Assembly: GCF_010731655.1 (NCBI RefSeq)
Contig: NZ_AP022619.1
Coordinates: 4,526,001 to 4,590,000 of the forward strand
Length of the DNA: 64,000 bases
Origin: Mycobacterium paraseoulense
GTDB lineage: Bacteria > Actinomycetota > Actinomycetes > Mycobacteriales > Mycobacteriaceae
Direction: 5' to 3'
How positions within the stretch are numbered: the first letter of the stretch is position 1; each line of letters opens with the position of its first letter. Below are positions 26,343 to 34,040 of the stretch, one piece after another. Both the position numbers and the translations under genes were made by a program. The notes beneath the pieces were generated by a model. The model did no database searches. It worked only from the letters and a program-made list of their open reading frames with translations, and was not told the DNA's origin.

Positions 26343-26921
26343 ATGGCGATCGTCGATCGGTTCAACATCAAAGTAGTTGCCACGCTTGGGTTGTGCGGAG
26401 CCGCACTCGCACTGAGCCCGGATGCGGCAGCCGCTCCCCTGAAGACGGGCGGCTACGCCTGCATACAGGGGCAGGCCGGCGAGGCCGGGGCGCCGCTGGC
26501 CGGACCGGGAGCCGCCGGCGCACCGCTGGCCGGGCCCGGCGCCGCCGGTGCCGCGGGCGGGGCGCCGACCGCGGAGGTCTGCACGGCCAGCGCGCCGCTC
26601 ACCGACATGGCCGGTGTCCCGCTGGCGGTGCCGGGCCCGCTGCCGGTGGGTGCGCCGCTGCCGGTTCCGTTGGGTGGCCCGCTGCCGCTGCCGCTGGGTG
26701 CCCCGCTGCCGCTGGGTGCGCCGCTGCCCATCGCCCCGGTGGTGCCCGCGGGTGCTCCGCTGGTCGCGCTCGGTGGGCTGGCGGCCGGTGCCCCCCTCGA
26801 TGCGGTCGCCGGTGCGCCGCTCATCGATATGTCCGGGGTCAAGGACGCACCGACGGGTCCGGCCCCGACCGGCGGCCCCCAACCCGGTCAGCCGGTGGCG
26901 CCCGGCCCGGGCGCGCACTGA
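26343..26921 (+). CDS. Secreted low-complexity protein with GAPL repeats
   Basis: 192-residue precursor of unknown function. Residues 1-31 form a signal peptide ending DAAAA. The mature protein is almost wholly Gly, Ala, Pro and Leu, with the unit GAPL (and variants such as LPLGAPLP and GAPLAGPGAA) repeated more than ten times. Exactly two cysteines (YACIQ and EVCTA) bracket the first repeat block. It ends in a Pro/Gly tail. AAGGAG precedes the ATG and a strong hairpin terminator follows the stop, so it is a monocistronic unit. It may be a cell-wall-associated structural or adhesive protein; that is inference from composition only. Confidence 0.75.
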   Translation: MAIVDRFNIKVVATLGLCGAALALSPDAAAAPLKTGGYACIQGQAGEAGAPLAGPGAAGAPLAGPGAAGAAGGAPTAEVCTASAPLTDMAGVPLAVPGPLPVGAPLPVPLGGPLPLPLGAPLPLGAPLPIAPVVPAGAPLVALGGLAAGAPLDAVAGAPLIDMSGVKDAPTGPAPTGGPQPGQPVAPGPGAH

Positions 26922-26942
26922 GCCCCATTCCCTCCCGACCGG

Positions 26943-26974
26943 AAGGACCCGCTGGCGGCCACCAGCGGGTCCTT
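26943..26974 (+). terminator. Hairpin terminator after the GAPL-repeat gene
   Basis: Perfect 13-base-pair stem (26943-26955 with 26962-26974) around a 6-base loop, with a short T run at the 3' edge, 21 bases after the stop codon. Confidence 0.75.
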
Positions 26975-27123
26975 TCGTATGTGGCTGGTGCTGCACTTCA
27001 GGCGTCGCGCGTGAAGGTGGTTTCACGGTCGACCGCGAGCGTGAAACTAACCTCACACTCGACAGAGGGGTCGAGCGCAAGCGAAAAGCCCGTGCGCTCG
27101 GGGTCATTGAGTGGGGCGCCGCC

Positions 27124-27945
27124 TCAGGAAGGCGGCCGCTCCCAGAGGTCCTGCTTGACGATCACCGGGTCACCGACATTGACCGTGTTGTAGTACCACT
27201 CGGCGTCTTCGGGGCTCAGGCTGATGCAGCCGTGGCTGACGTTCTCCAGTCCCAGTGATTGGACCGCCCAGGGGGCGGAGTGCACGAACAGGCCGCGGTT
27301 GGTGATCCGGACGGCGTAGTCGACGTTGAGCAGGTAACCGCTGGGATCGTCGACCGGAATGCCGACGCTGCTCGAATCCATAAGCACCGAGCGGTCTTTG
27401 GACAAGACGGTGTAGTTGCCGACCGGCGTCGGGAATTCCGGCCTACCCATCGACGCGGGCAGCACGCCCTCCTCGCCGAAGTGGGGACGGTGGTGCGGAG
27501 TCGGTGGGGGGGCCGCATCGACTCCGTCGACGGTCACCGTGAACGTGTGGTCGGTGATGTTGGCGACGCCGACGACCTTCGGGCCCGTTTTGAATTCCGT
27601 GGGCCGGCCTTCCACCGACAGCGCCACCGTGCTGTGCGCCGGCCAGTAGTGGGCCGGGACCCACTGCACGACCTTGTTGTCGAGCCATTCGAACGTGCCC
27701 GTCATCGCGGGCGTCGACGTGACGGCGATGGCGCGCTCGGCGGCGTGCCGGTTCGCGACCGGCGCGTCGAACGTCACCACGACGGGATGCGCGACACCCA
27801 CCGTCGCGCCCGGCGCCGGCAGCACCGACGCGATGGCGAAGTCATGCGGCTGGTTCGCCGCCGCCGCGCTGGTGCCAGTCGGCCCGGCCACCACGCCCGC
27901 AGCGATTCCGACCACCGCAAGAACACACCGAACGTCCGCCCGCAT
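27124..27945 (-). CDS. Secreted L,D-transpeptidase with Ig-like domain
   Basis: 273-residue precursor. A signal peptide (residues 1-28) is followed by an Ig-like substrate-access domain (about 35-140, with SVLPAPGATVGVAHPVVVTFDAPV) and the YkuD catalytic domain (about 150-270). The catalytic Cys is in SHGCISLSPEDAEW, with the His of LFVHSAPW upstream. Such enzymes form 3-3 meso-DAP cross-links in mycobacterial peptidoglycan and are targets of carbapenems. Size and layout are closest to the LdtC/Ldt3 type (Rv1433 from memory). AGAGGA precedes the ATG at 27945; the open extension to 28032 lacks a signal sequence. Confidence 0.87.
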   Translation of the reverse strand: MRADVRCVLAVVGIAAGVVAGPTGTSAAAANQPHDFAIASVLPAPGATVGVAHPVVVTFDAPVANRHAAERAIAVTSTPAMTGTFEWLDNKVVQWVPAHYWPAHSTVALSVEGRPTEFKTGPKVVGVANITDHTFTVTVDGVDAAPPPTPHHRPHFGEEGVLPASMGRPEFPTPVGNYTVLSKDRSVLMDSSSVGIPVDDPSGYLLNVDYAVRITNRGLFVHSAPWAVQSLGLENVSHGCISLSPEDAEWYYNTVNVGDPVIVKQDLWERPPS

Positions 27946-28380
27946 GGCTCCGATTCCTCTTAACTGACACAGTTGTAATAGGAGGATCGTAAATCCCCGT
28001 TGACCGGCGGAAGCGCAAGGGCGCGTTAGCATTCGGTCAAGCCTCGGTCACGTTTCGGCCACGGGGGTTTAGCCGGGGGAAGTGGGCCTGCGCTGGGCTT
28101 TCAAACGGGCGGCAACGACGCCAGCTGGCCGGGCGCGATATCGGCCCGATGCGGCGTGAGGGTGGCGACCGGCGGCGTAGGTGATCGCCGCTCCGCCGAT
28201 TCGCCGGGCAAAGCGGACCGGCATCAGGGCCAGGTCAAAACAACCACACGCGGTGCTCTACCCCCCGCCGGCAAGCGCAACCGATTTCGGAAATCGCGGG
28301 GCGACTTGCGTCGCCGGCGCGAATCCGGGTAACCCGCCCAGTGTGGGCGCAGTCGATGGTCCCCACCGACGGGAGGGTGA
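27946..28380 (+). other. Divergent intergenic region between the L,D-transpeptidase and ATP-grasp genes
   Basis: 435 bases. A minus-strand TACGAT at 27986-27991 could be the -10 for the transpeptidase, about 40 bases before its ATG. GGGAGG precedes the ATP-grasp start. No ORF with coding character was found. Confidence 0.4.
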
Positions 28381-29565
28381 ATGTCCGGGAGCAGCCGGAA
28401 GACCGTGCTGATTACCTTTGGGCGGTCGTTCCTGGCGCTGCACCTGGCCCGCCTGCTGGGTGCGGCCGGGCACGACGTGCTGATCTCGGACTCGGTGCCG
28501 TTGCCGATCACCAGGTTCTCCTCCTCGGCCACGAAGACGTTTCGCACACCGCGGCCGCGGTATGAACCGGTCGAGTGGACGCGGGCCGTCGCGCGCATCG
28601 CCACCGAGCAGGGCGTGGACATGGTCGTGCCGGTCCATGAGGGGACCGAAATCCTGGCGAACACGATCAAGCGACACCCCGACCTGTTCCCCGACGGCTG
28701 CAAGTTGTTTTTCTCCGATTTCGATCTCGAGGCCCGGCTGGAGAACAAGTACGAGTTCCAGGCCGCGCTGAGCAGGCGCGGCCTGCCCACCCTCGACTTC
28801 GCGCTGGTCCGCAATCAACAGGAGCTGGAGACGCTGGATTTCGACCAGCCCTTTGCGCTCAAGCCCGTCTACTCGCGTGGCTCGCAGGACGTCCACAAGG
28901 TGCGGCCGGGGGAGCTCCCGCGCGGCCTGAGCTTCACAGCCGAAAACCCCTGGATCGCCCAGGAGTGGGCCAGCGGGACGAACTATTGCTCGTACTCGGT
29001 CTGCCACAACGGTCAGGTCAAAGCGCACGCCGTCTACCCGGTGAGCTACGCGATCGACGGCACGTCATGTCTGACCTTCGAGTCGATCCGGCACGACGGC
29101 ATCACCGCTTGGGTGCGTGACTGCGTCAAGGCGTTCAATTTCACCGGGCAGATCGGACTGGATTTCATCGAGGTGCCCGGCCGTGGGCTCTTCAGCGTCG
29201 AATGTAATCCCCGGTCCACCAGCGGAATTCTGTTGTTCGATCCGGCAACCGGGGTCGACAGGGCATTTTTCGGGGTGAACGATGAGGTCATCACGCCCGA
29301 GCCGGGTGCGCGCAAGATGCTGGGCCCGGGAATGCTGATGTACGGGTGGCGCAAATCGTCGTTGGACGGCAACACCTTCCGCGGATTCCTGCGCGATTAC
29401 CGGCGCACCGACGGGGTCATCTTCTCGCGCCGGGACCCGCTGCCGAGCCTGGCGCTGCCCCTCGCGATGGGAAACATTCTCGCCGAGGCCGCCCGCTATC
29501 GGGTCAACATTCCCGAGGCCTTCATGCACGATCACGAGTGGGACGGCAGCCCGCTGCCGGCCTGA
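28381..29565 (+). CDS. ATP-grasp superfamily ligase of unknown substrate
   Basis: 394 residues. The N-terminal segment TVLITFGRSFLALHLARLLGAAGHDV is a PreATP-grasp Rossmann-like unit. The central ATP-grasp core has KYEFQAALSRRGLPT, the ATP-binding lysine region FALKPVYSRGSQDV and the metal-binding strand SVECNPRSTSG. Its last 100 residues are less conserved. Enzymes of this layout join a carboxylate to an amine or thiol through an acyl phosphate. No biosynthetic partner genes flank it, so the substrate is unknown. GGGAGG lies 4 bases before the ATG. It is convergent with the alpha/beta hydrolase. Confidence 0.82.
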   Translation: MSGSSRKTVLITFGRSFLALHLARLLGAAGHDVLISDSVPLPITRFSSSATKTFRTPRPRYEPVEWTRAVARIATEQGVDMVVPVHEGTEILANTIKRHPDLFPDGCKLFFSDFDLEARLENKYEFQAALSRRGLPTLDFALVRNQQELETLDFDQPFALKPVYSRGSQDVHKVRPGELPRGLSFTAENPWIAQEWASGTNYCSYSVCHNGQVKAHAVYPVSYAIDGTSCLTFESIRHDGITAWVRDCVKAFNFTGQIGLDFIEVPGRGLFSVECNPRSTSGILLFDPATGVDRAFFGVNDEVITPEPGARKMLGPGMLMYGWRKSSLDGNTFRGFLRDYRRTDGVIFSRRDPLPSLALPLAMGNILAEAARYRVNIPEAFMHDHEWDGSPLPA

Positions 29566-29581
29566 AACACCGTCGGTGCGC

Positions 29582-30460
29582 TCAACTCCCGCGGTGGGCG
29601 CGGCAGAACCGGGTGATCGTGGCGGTGCTGTCGCCGGGGCCGGTGAAGATGCCGCCGTGGCCCGCGCCGTCGATGCGGACGAACTCGGCGGTGGGGATCA
29701 GTTGTGCGGTCGCCTCGCAGAGGGCCGGCGGAAAGAACAGGTCGTGTTCGAACGCGAGGACCAGCGTGGGCACGTCGATCGCGCGCAGATGTTCGGGGGT
29801 GGGCTCCCCGGCCGCGATCCACTGCTGCGACGCCGTCAGCTGCCCCTTGAACCCGTCGGGTCCGGCCCACCCGCTGTCGTAACCGGCCGACAGCAGTTGG
29901 TGCCAGCCCCGCACCGTCGCCGGATCTTGCAGCATCGGCGAGTGCAGGGTGGTCAGCAATTGCTCGAAGACCAATACCTCGCGCGGCACCTCGCCGTAGC
30001 GCTCGATCAGGCCGAGTTCCATCTCCCCGACCAGCGCACTCACCGGCGAGGGCTGCAGTCCGGCGAATAAGACCAGCGCGCGCACCAACTCCGGCCGGTT
30101 GCGCAGCAGCGTCTGCGCCGTGTAGCAGCCCATCGAGTAGCCGATGACCGTGGCCGGTCCGCTCCGGAAATGGTCCAGGATGGCGGCCGCGTCGCCGGCC
30201 AGGTCGGTCACCGAGTACGGGGCGGGCGGCGCCGAGGAGGGTGACATTCCACGCGCGTTGTACGCGATGACCTGGAATCCGGAATCGACCAAGGACCGGG
30301 GAAGTCCGGAGACGTCCCACGTGATGCTCGGCATGCCGAGGCCGCCGATCAGGAGAACGGGCGGGCCGTCACCGGATCGGCGCACCGCCAGTTCGACGCC
30401 CGGCTCCGCGGTGACGAACTCGAAGCCGTCGTTCGGCGTTGCGTCCGGGGCGTCGTTCAT
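29582..30460 (-). CDS. Alpha/beta-hydrolase fold protein
   Basis: 292-residue cytosolic hydrolase of the proline-iminopeptidase/haloperoxidase-like group. The oxyanion segment is LLIGGLGMPS, the nucleophile elbow GYSMGCYT (Ser about residue 115), the acid residue FEHDLFFPP and the histidine DGAGHGG near the C-terminus. The substrate is unknown. The ATG at 30460 is preferred over the upstream start at 30532 because the conserved fold begins soon after. A TACAGT hexamer 8 bases upstream suggests a leaderless mRNA. Confidence 0.83.
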   Translation of the reverse strand: MNDAPDATPNDGFEFVTAEPGVELAVRRSGDGPPVLLIGGLGMPSITWDVSGLPRSLVDSGFQVIAYNARGMSPSSAPPAPYSVTDLAGDAAAILDHFRSGPATVIGYSMGCYTAQTLLRNRPELVRALVLFAGLQPSPVSALVGEMELGLIERYGEVPREVLVFEQLLTTLHSPMLQDPATVRGWHQLLSAGYDSGWAGPDGFKGQLTASQQWIAAGEPTPEHLRAIDVPTLVLAFEHDLFFPPALCEATAQLIPTAEFVRIDGAGHGGIFTGPGDSTATITRFCRAHRGS

Positions 30461-30584
30461 TGATTCCAACTGTAACAACGGGCACGGTGCGAGCAGCTCG
30501 CCACCGCATTGCACAGACATGTTGTCGCCCAAGCGCTTTTCGCCGGTGGTGGCGGCGTGCGCATCGCCAAGGGCGGGGCCGCAG

Positions 30585-32411
30585 CTAGGGGATGGGCGGG
30601 ATGGTCGGGATCCCAGGGATGCGGGGTATGCGCGGAATCTGCGGTACCTGAACCGATGTCGGCGGATTGTCCGTAGCCGACGGTGGTGGCGGTGCCGGTG
30701 GCGACGTCGTGGCTGTTGCGGTGGTGCTCGGCGGCGGCGGTTCGGTGGTCGTCGGCGGCGGTTCGGTGGTGCTCGGTGGCGGTTCGGTGGTGGTCGGCGC
30801 GGGTACGGTGCTCGTCGACTGCGGAACCGGTGCGGCCGTGCTGGTCTGCACGGGGGCCTGCTGCGCCGGGGCCGGGTTTGTCTGCGCCGGGGAAGGCGGC
30901 GGTGACGGTCGCGGCGTGGTGCTGACGCCGGGTGTCGACGTAGCCGGTGTGCCGGTGGAACCGTGACTCAAAGCCAGCATGATCACTGCACTAAGGGCCA
31001 GCACCGCTGCGGCCGCACCGAGAACCAGCACCAATGGCCGCCGATACCAGGCGATGTCGGCGGGTTGGGCCGTGTCGGGGACGGGTTGTTGCTCGAACCG
31101 CAGATCGGGCCGGGCGTAACCGGTCTCGTCGCCGAACTGAAACGGCGGAGCCGCGGACGGACCTGGGACATCATCGTCGGCCCTGTCCGGAGGTTGGTCG
31201 GCGGCCAGCGATAGCCCCCCCGATTCGTCCCCGGCCTCCGACCACGCCAGTGCGGGCATGGCGGTTGACACCGGCGCTATGTCCTGCAGAGTCGGTTCCG
31301 CAAGCGGTGCTGGCGCCGCCACGCGTGCCGCGGCGGCCAATTTCGTTGCGCTGTCGTCGGCCGGCCCGCGCGCGGCCTGCAGCGCCGCGCCGGTGGCCGC
31401 TGCCAGGTGCGGCCGTGGTGACGTGATGACCGGCGCGCGAAAGCGCTCGGACAGCCTCGTGGTGATCTCCGGGATCGCCGCTCCACCGCCCACGGAGGCG
31501 ATGGCAACCAGGTCGGTCGCACGAATTCCGTTGCGCGCCAGTGTGTCTTGTAGGACATGGACGAACTGGTCCAGTGGCTGATCGATCGCTTCGTTGAGTT
31601 CGATTCTGGTGAGCCGGATATCCCCGCGGAAGCCCGGCAGATCGGCGGGCAGTGTGGTCGCCGTACTGGCCGAAAGCCGCTGCTTGGCCGCCCGGCATTC
31701 GGCCCGCAGCCGGGTCAGCGATCCGATCGCCGACGTGGCCGAGACATCGATGGAACCGGCGGACGACAGCTCCGCCACGACGTGGGCCAGCAGAGCTTGG
31801 TCGATCAGCTCTCCGGAGAAATCGGTGTGGCGCACCGTGGCACCGATGGGCTGGTAGCCGTTGGCGGCATCGACGAGGGTGACGTTGGTTCCACCGGCGC
31901 CGAAGTCGCACACCGCGACGATCCCGCGGATGGGCAGACCCGGGTTGGTCTGCAGGGCGGTCAGCGCGCCCACGGCGTCCGAGACCAGCGACACGCATTC
32001 CGAACCGCCCGACCATTCGGGCACCCGGCACAGCCCCGTGCGCAACGCCTCCACCGCGGCGGGGCGCCAGTGCGCGGGATAGGCCACGGCCGTCGCCTCC
32101 GGCAGCGGGCGCCCGGCGGTCGCGGCGTAGGCGAGGGCACGCAACGCGTCCGCCAGCAACGCCTCGCCGCGATGCGTGGAGCCGTCGGCGGCCACGATCC
32201 CGACCGGGTCTCCCACCCGGTCGACGAAGTCGGTGACCACCAAGCCGGGCTCGTCGAGGTGGGGGTTCTCGGAGGGAACGCCAACCTCGGGCGGGCGACG
32301 TTGGTAGAGCGTCAGCACCGACGCGCGTGTCACCGCCCGATCGGCCGTTATGGCTGCCAGGTTGGCGGTCCCGGCTGACAGCCCCAGCGCCCGTCTTGAT
32401 TCCGTTGACAT
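30585..32411 (-). CDS. Membrane-anchored Hsp70-like ASKHA protein with Thr/Pro-rich tail, copy 2 (next to iniBAC)
   Basis: 608 residues. The nucleotide-binding-like domain has LSAGTANL (phosphate-1, with the usual Asp replaced by Ser), VAYPAHW, a phosphate-2 loop DFGAGGTNVTL and VGGGAAIPE before a SPRPHLAAATGAAL helix. A long acidic linker leads to one membrane helix (PLVLVLGAAAAVLALSAVIMLAL). The tail is rich in TTTEPPP and ends in short I-P repeats (IPRIPGIPTIPPIP). It lies 129 bases after iniC on the same strand, with a TATATT hexamer in the gap, so it may be a fourth ini-operon gene or have its own promoter. In M. tuberculosis lpqJ is remembered after iniC instead. Confidence 0.85.
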   Translation of the reverse strand: MSTESRRALGLSAGTANLAAITADRAVTRASVLTLYQRRPPEVGVPSENPHLDEPGLVVTDFVDRVGDPVGIVAADGSTHRGEALLADALRALAYAATAGRPLPEATAVAYPAHWRPAAVEALRTGLCRVPEWSGGSECVSLVSDAVGALTALQTNPGLPIRGIVAVCDFGAGGTNVTLVDAANGYQPIGATVRHTDFSGELIDQALLAHVVAELSSAGSIDVSATSAIGSLTRLRAECRAAKQRLSASTATTLPADLPGFRGDIRLTRIELNEAIDQPLDQFVHVLQDTLARNGIRATDLVAIASVGGGAAIPEITTRLSERFRAPVITSPRPHLAAATGAALQAARGPADDSATKLAAAARVAAPAPLAEPTLQDIAPVSTAMPALAWSEAGDESGGLSLAADQPPDRADDDVPGPSAAPPFQFGDETGYARPDLRFEQQPVPDTAQPADIAWYRRPLVLVLGAAAAVLALSAVIMLALSHGSTGTPATSTPGVSTTPRPSPPPSPAQTNPAPAQQAPVQTSTAAPVPQSTSTVPAPTTTEPPPSTTEPPPTTTEPPPPSTTATATTSPPAPPPPSATDNPPTSVQVPQIPRIPRIPGIPTIPPIP

Positions 32412-32540
32412 ATCGTCCAATTCAGGTGTCCGCCGGCGTGCGTATGCGCGGCCACGACAATATATCGGCAGCCAACGAATGGCAGGCCAGCGCTGTCCCC
32501 CGATTCACACACCTCATTCGCGGGCTCCGGGGCCGGGGCA

Positions 32541-34040
32541 TCAACGCGGCCGGACCCCGCTATCGCGCGCGGCGAAAGCCGCCACCATCGCTTCGGCGCT
32601 GCGCACCGCCGCGCGGCACGCCCTAGTGGTGAACGGGTCGTTGAGCGGGTGCTCGGCGCGGCGGCGCCAGCGTTGTGCGGCGGCGAACGCGGCGCGCGGT
32701 GCGTCCTGGTAGTCCTCGGGGGACAACCCCAGCCGGCTGGCCGCGTCGGTGCCCGAACCGCCGATGATGCGCCGCAGCGAGGCAAGCTCTTCGTCGTGGA
32801 ACGCCGTCGAGCGCGAATGCAGCTGGCTGAGCAGCCGCAGCTCCTCGAAGGCGTGGGTGTCGGCCAGCAACGGGTCGATGTCGGCGAGGATGTGCGGCGT
32901 GCCGGCGATCGGGTACGCCTGCACGAACCCGCGCAACGACACCAGCGCGGTGTGCGCCTTGAGCATGTCGGAGCGCTGCGCGAACTGTTGATCGATGACA
33001 GTGCGCAAAGCGACCAGCCCGCTGCGTTCCAGCAGTTCATCGGCGAGCCCCGCCGCATCGGTGACGCCGGCCTTGAGCACGGCGATCGAGATCCGGATGC
33101 CGAACATGCCGAACCGCTCGAGCAGCCGGCTACGCGTGTCGGCGTCCACCGGCAACGGACTGTCGGGACGGACGAAGCGGTCCGCGCTGAGCATGGCCTT
33201 GTGCAATTCGGCGGCATCGACAGCGGCGAGTTTCTGCAGGGCGCCGAACTCCGACTGGCGCAGCGTGCGGGCGGTCAGCGCCAACAGCCCCGACACCGGC
33301 ACCACCGCCTGGCAGACGCCGGTCTGGCTCAGCTCGCGGGTGAATCTCTTGGCGACGTCTTCGGCCGAGAGCATGGCGTCGATCCGCCCGGCGCCGATCT
33401 CGTCGGCCCGCGACGCCACGCCGATGATGCCCAGCGCCCCCGCCGCCCCGCCGACCAGGTCACCGATCTGTTTGAGGAGCGCGATGTCGGCGGCGTTGAG
33501 GGTGCGCAGCAAGAACACCACCGCGTCCACCCGCGGCATTCCGTCCTCGGGCACCAGCAGCCGGTGCGTGCGCGCGGAGACGTCACGTGCCAGCGACGAG
33601 GTTCCCGGCGTGTCGATGATCGTGGTGGCGATCAGCTCGTCGGCGGGCCATTGCACGTCGAGGTCAACGACGTCGTTCGGGTTCAGCCTGCTCAGGTCGA
33701 AGCCGAGTCCGCCGTCGCGCATGATCGGCACATGAGAACGACGACCCCCACGATGGTTGGCGATGACCTTCGGTGTGGGCCCGTGCCGAAACCAGGTGAC
33801 GATTCGGGTGGCCTCGGTGGCGTCGGTGGGCGCGACGGTTTCCCCGACCAGCGCGTTGACCAGGGTGGACTTGCCGGCCTTCAGGGTGCCGGCCAGCGCG
33901 ATGCGCATCGGTTCGTTGAGCCGGGCGGCGATGCGCTGCAATTCGTGGAAGACGTCGGGCCGCTCGCGGTAGGCCGGCTCCGCCTGGTAGGCGCGAAGGG
34001 TTCCGCCCAGGATGGCGCGGACCTGCTCGCTGGTGCTCAC
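32541..34040 (-). CDS. iniC: Isoniazid-inducible dynamin-like GTPase IniC
   Basis: 499-residue dynamin-like protein. The GTPase domain shows the P-loop GTLKAGKST (about residues 50-58), a conserved Thr region (ATEATRIVTW) and the G3 motif DTPGTSS. The remainder is helical, as in the stalk of bacterial dynamins. IniC is encoded with IniA in the operon induced by isoniazid, ethambutol and other cell-wall inhibitors; IniA is known to remodel membranes. Its GTG start overlaps the iniA stop (GTGA), so the two are translationally coupled and probably made in fixed ratio. The length matches M. tuberculosis IniC closely. Confidence 0.93.
   Translation of the reverse strand: MSTSEQVRAILGGTLRAYQAEPAYRERPDVFHELQRIAARLNEPMRIALAGTLKAGKSTLVNALVGETVAPTDATEATRIVTWFRHGPTPKVIANHRGGRRSHVPIMRDGGLGFDLSRLNPNDVVDLDVQWPADELIATTIIDTPGTSSLARDVSARTHRLLVPEDGMPRVDAVVFLLRTLNAADIALLKQIGDLVGGAAGALGIIGVASRADEIGAGRIDAMLSAEDVAKRFTRELSQTGVCQAVVPVSGLLALTARTLRQSEFGALQKLAAVDAAELHKAMLSADRFVRPDSPLPVDADTRSRLLERFGMFGIRISIAVLKAGVTDAAGLADELLERSGLVALRTVIDQQFAQRSDMLKAHTALVSLRGFVQAYPIAGTPHILADIDPLLADTHAFEELRLLSQLHSRSTAFHDEELASLRRIIGGSGTDAASRLGLSPEDYQDAPRAAFAAAQRWRRRAEHPLNDPFTTRACRAAVRSAEAMVAAFAARDSGVRPR

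Noticed and set aside
30585..32411. Reading the Hsp70-like protein as a DnaK chaperone
   Set aside because: It lacks the substrate-binding domain, has lost the phosphate-1 Asp, and carries a membrane helix and exterior tail.
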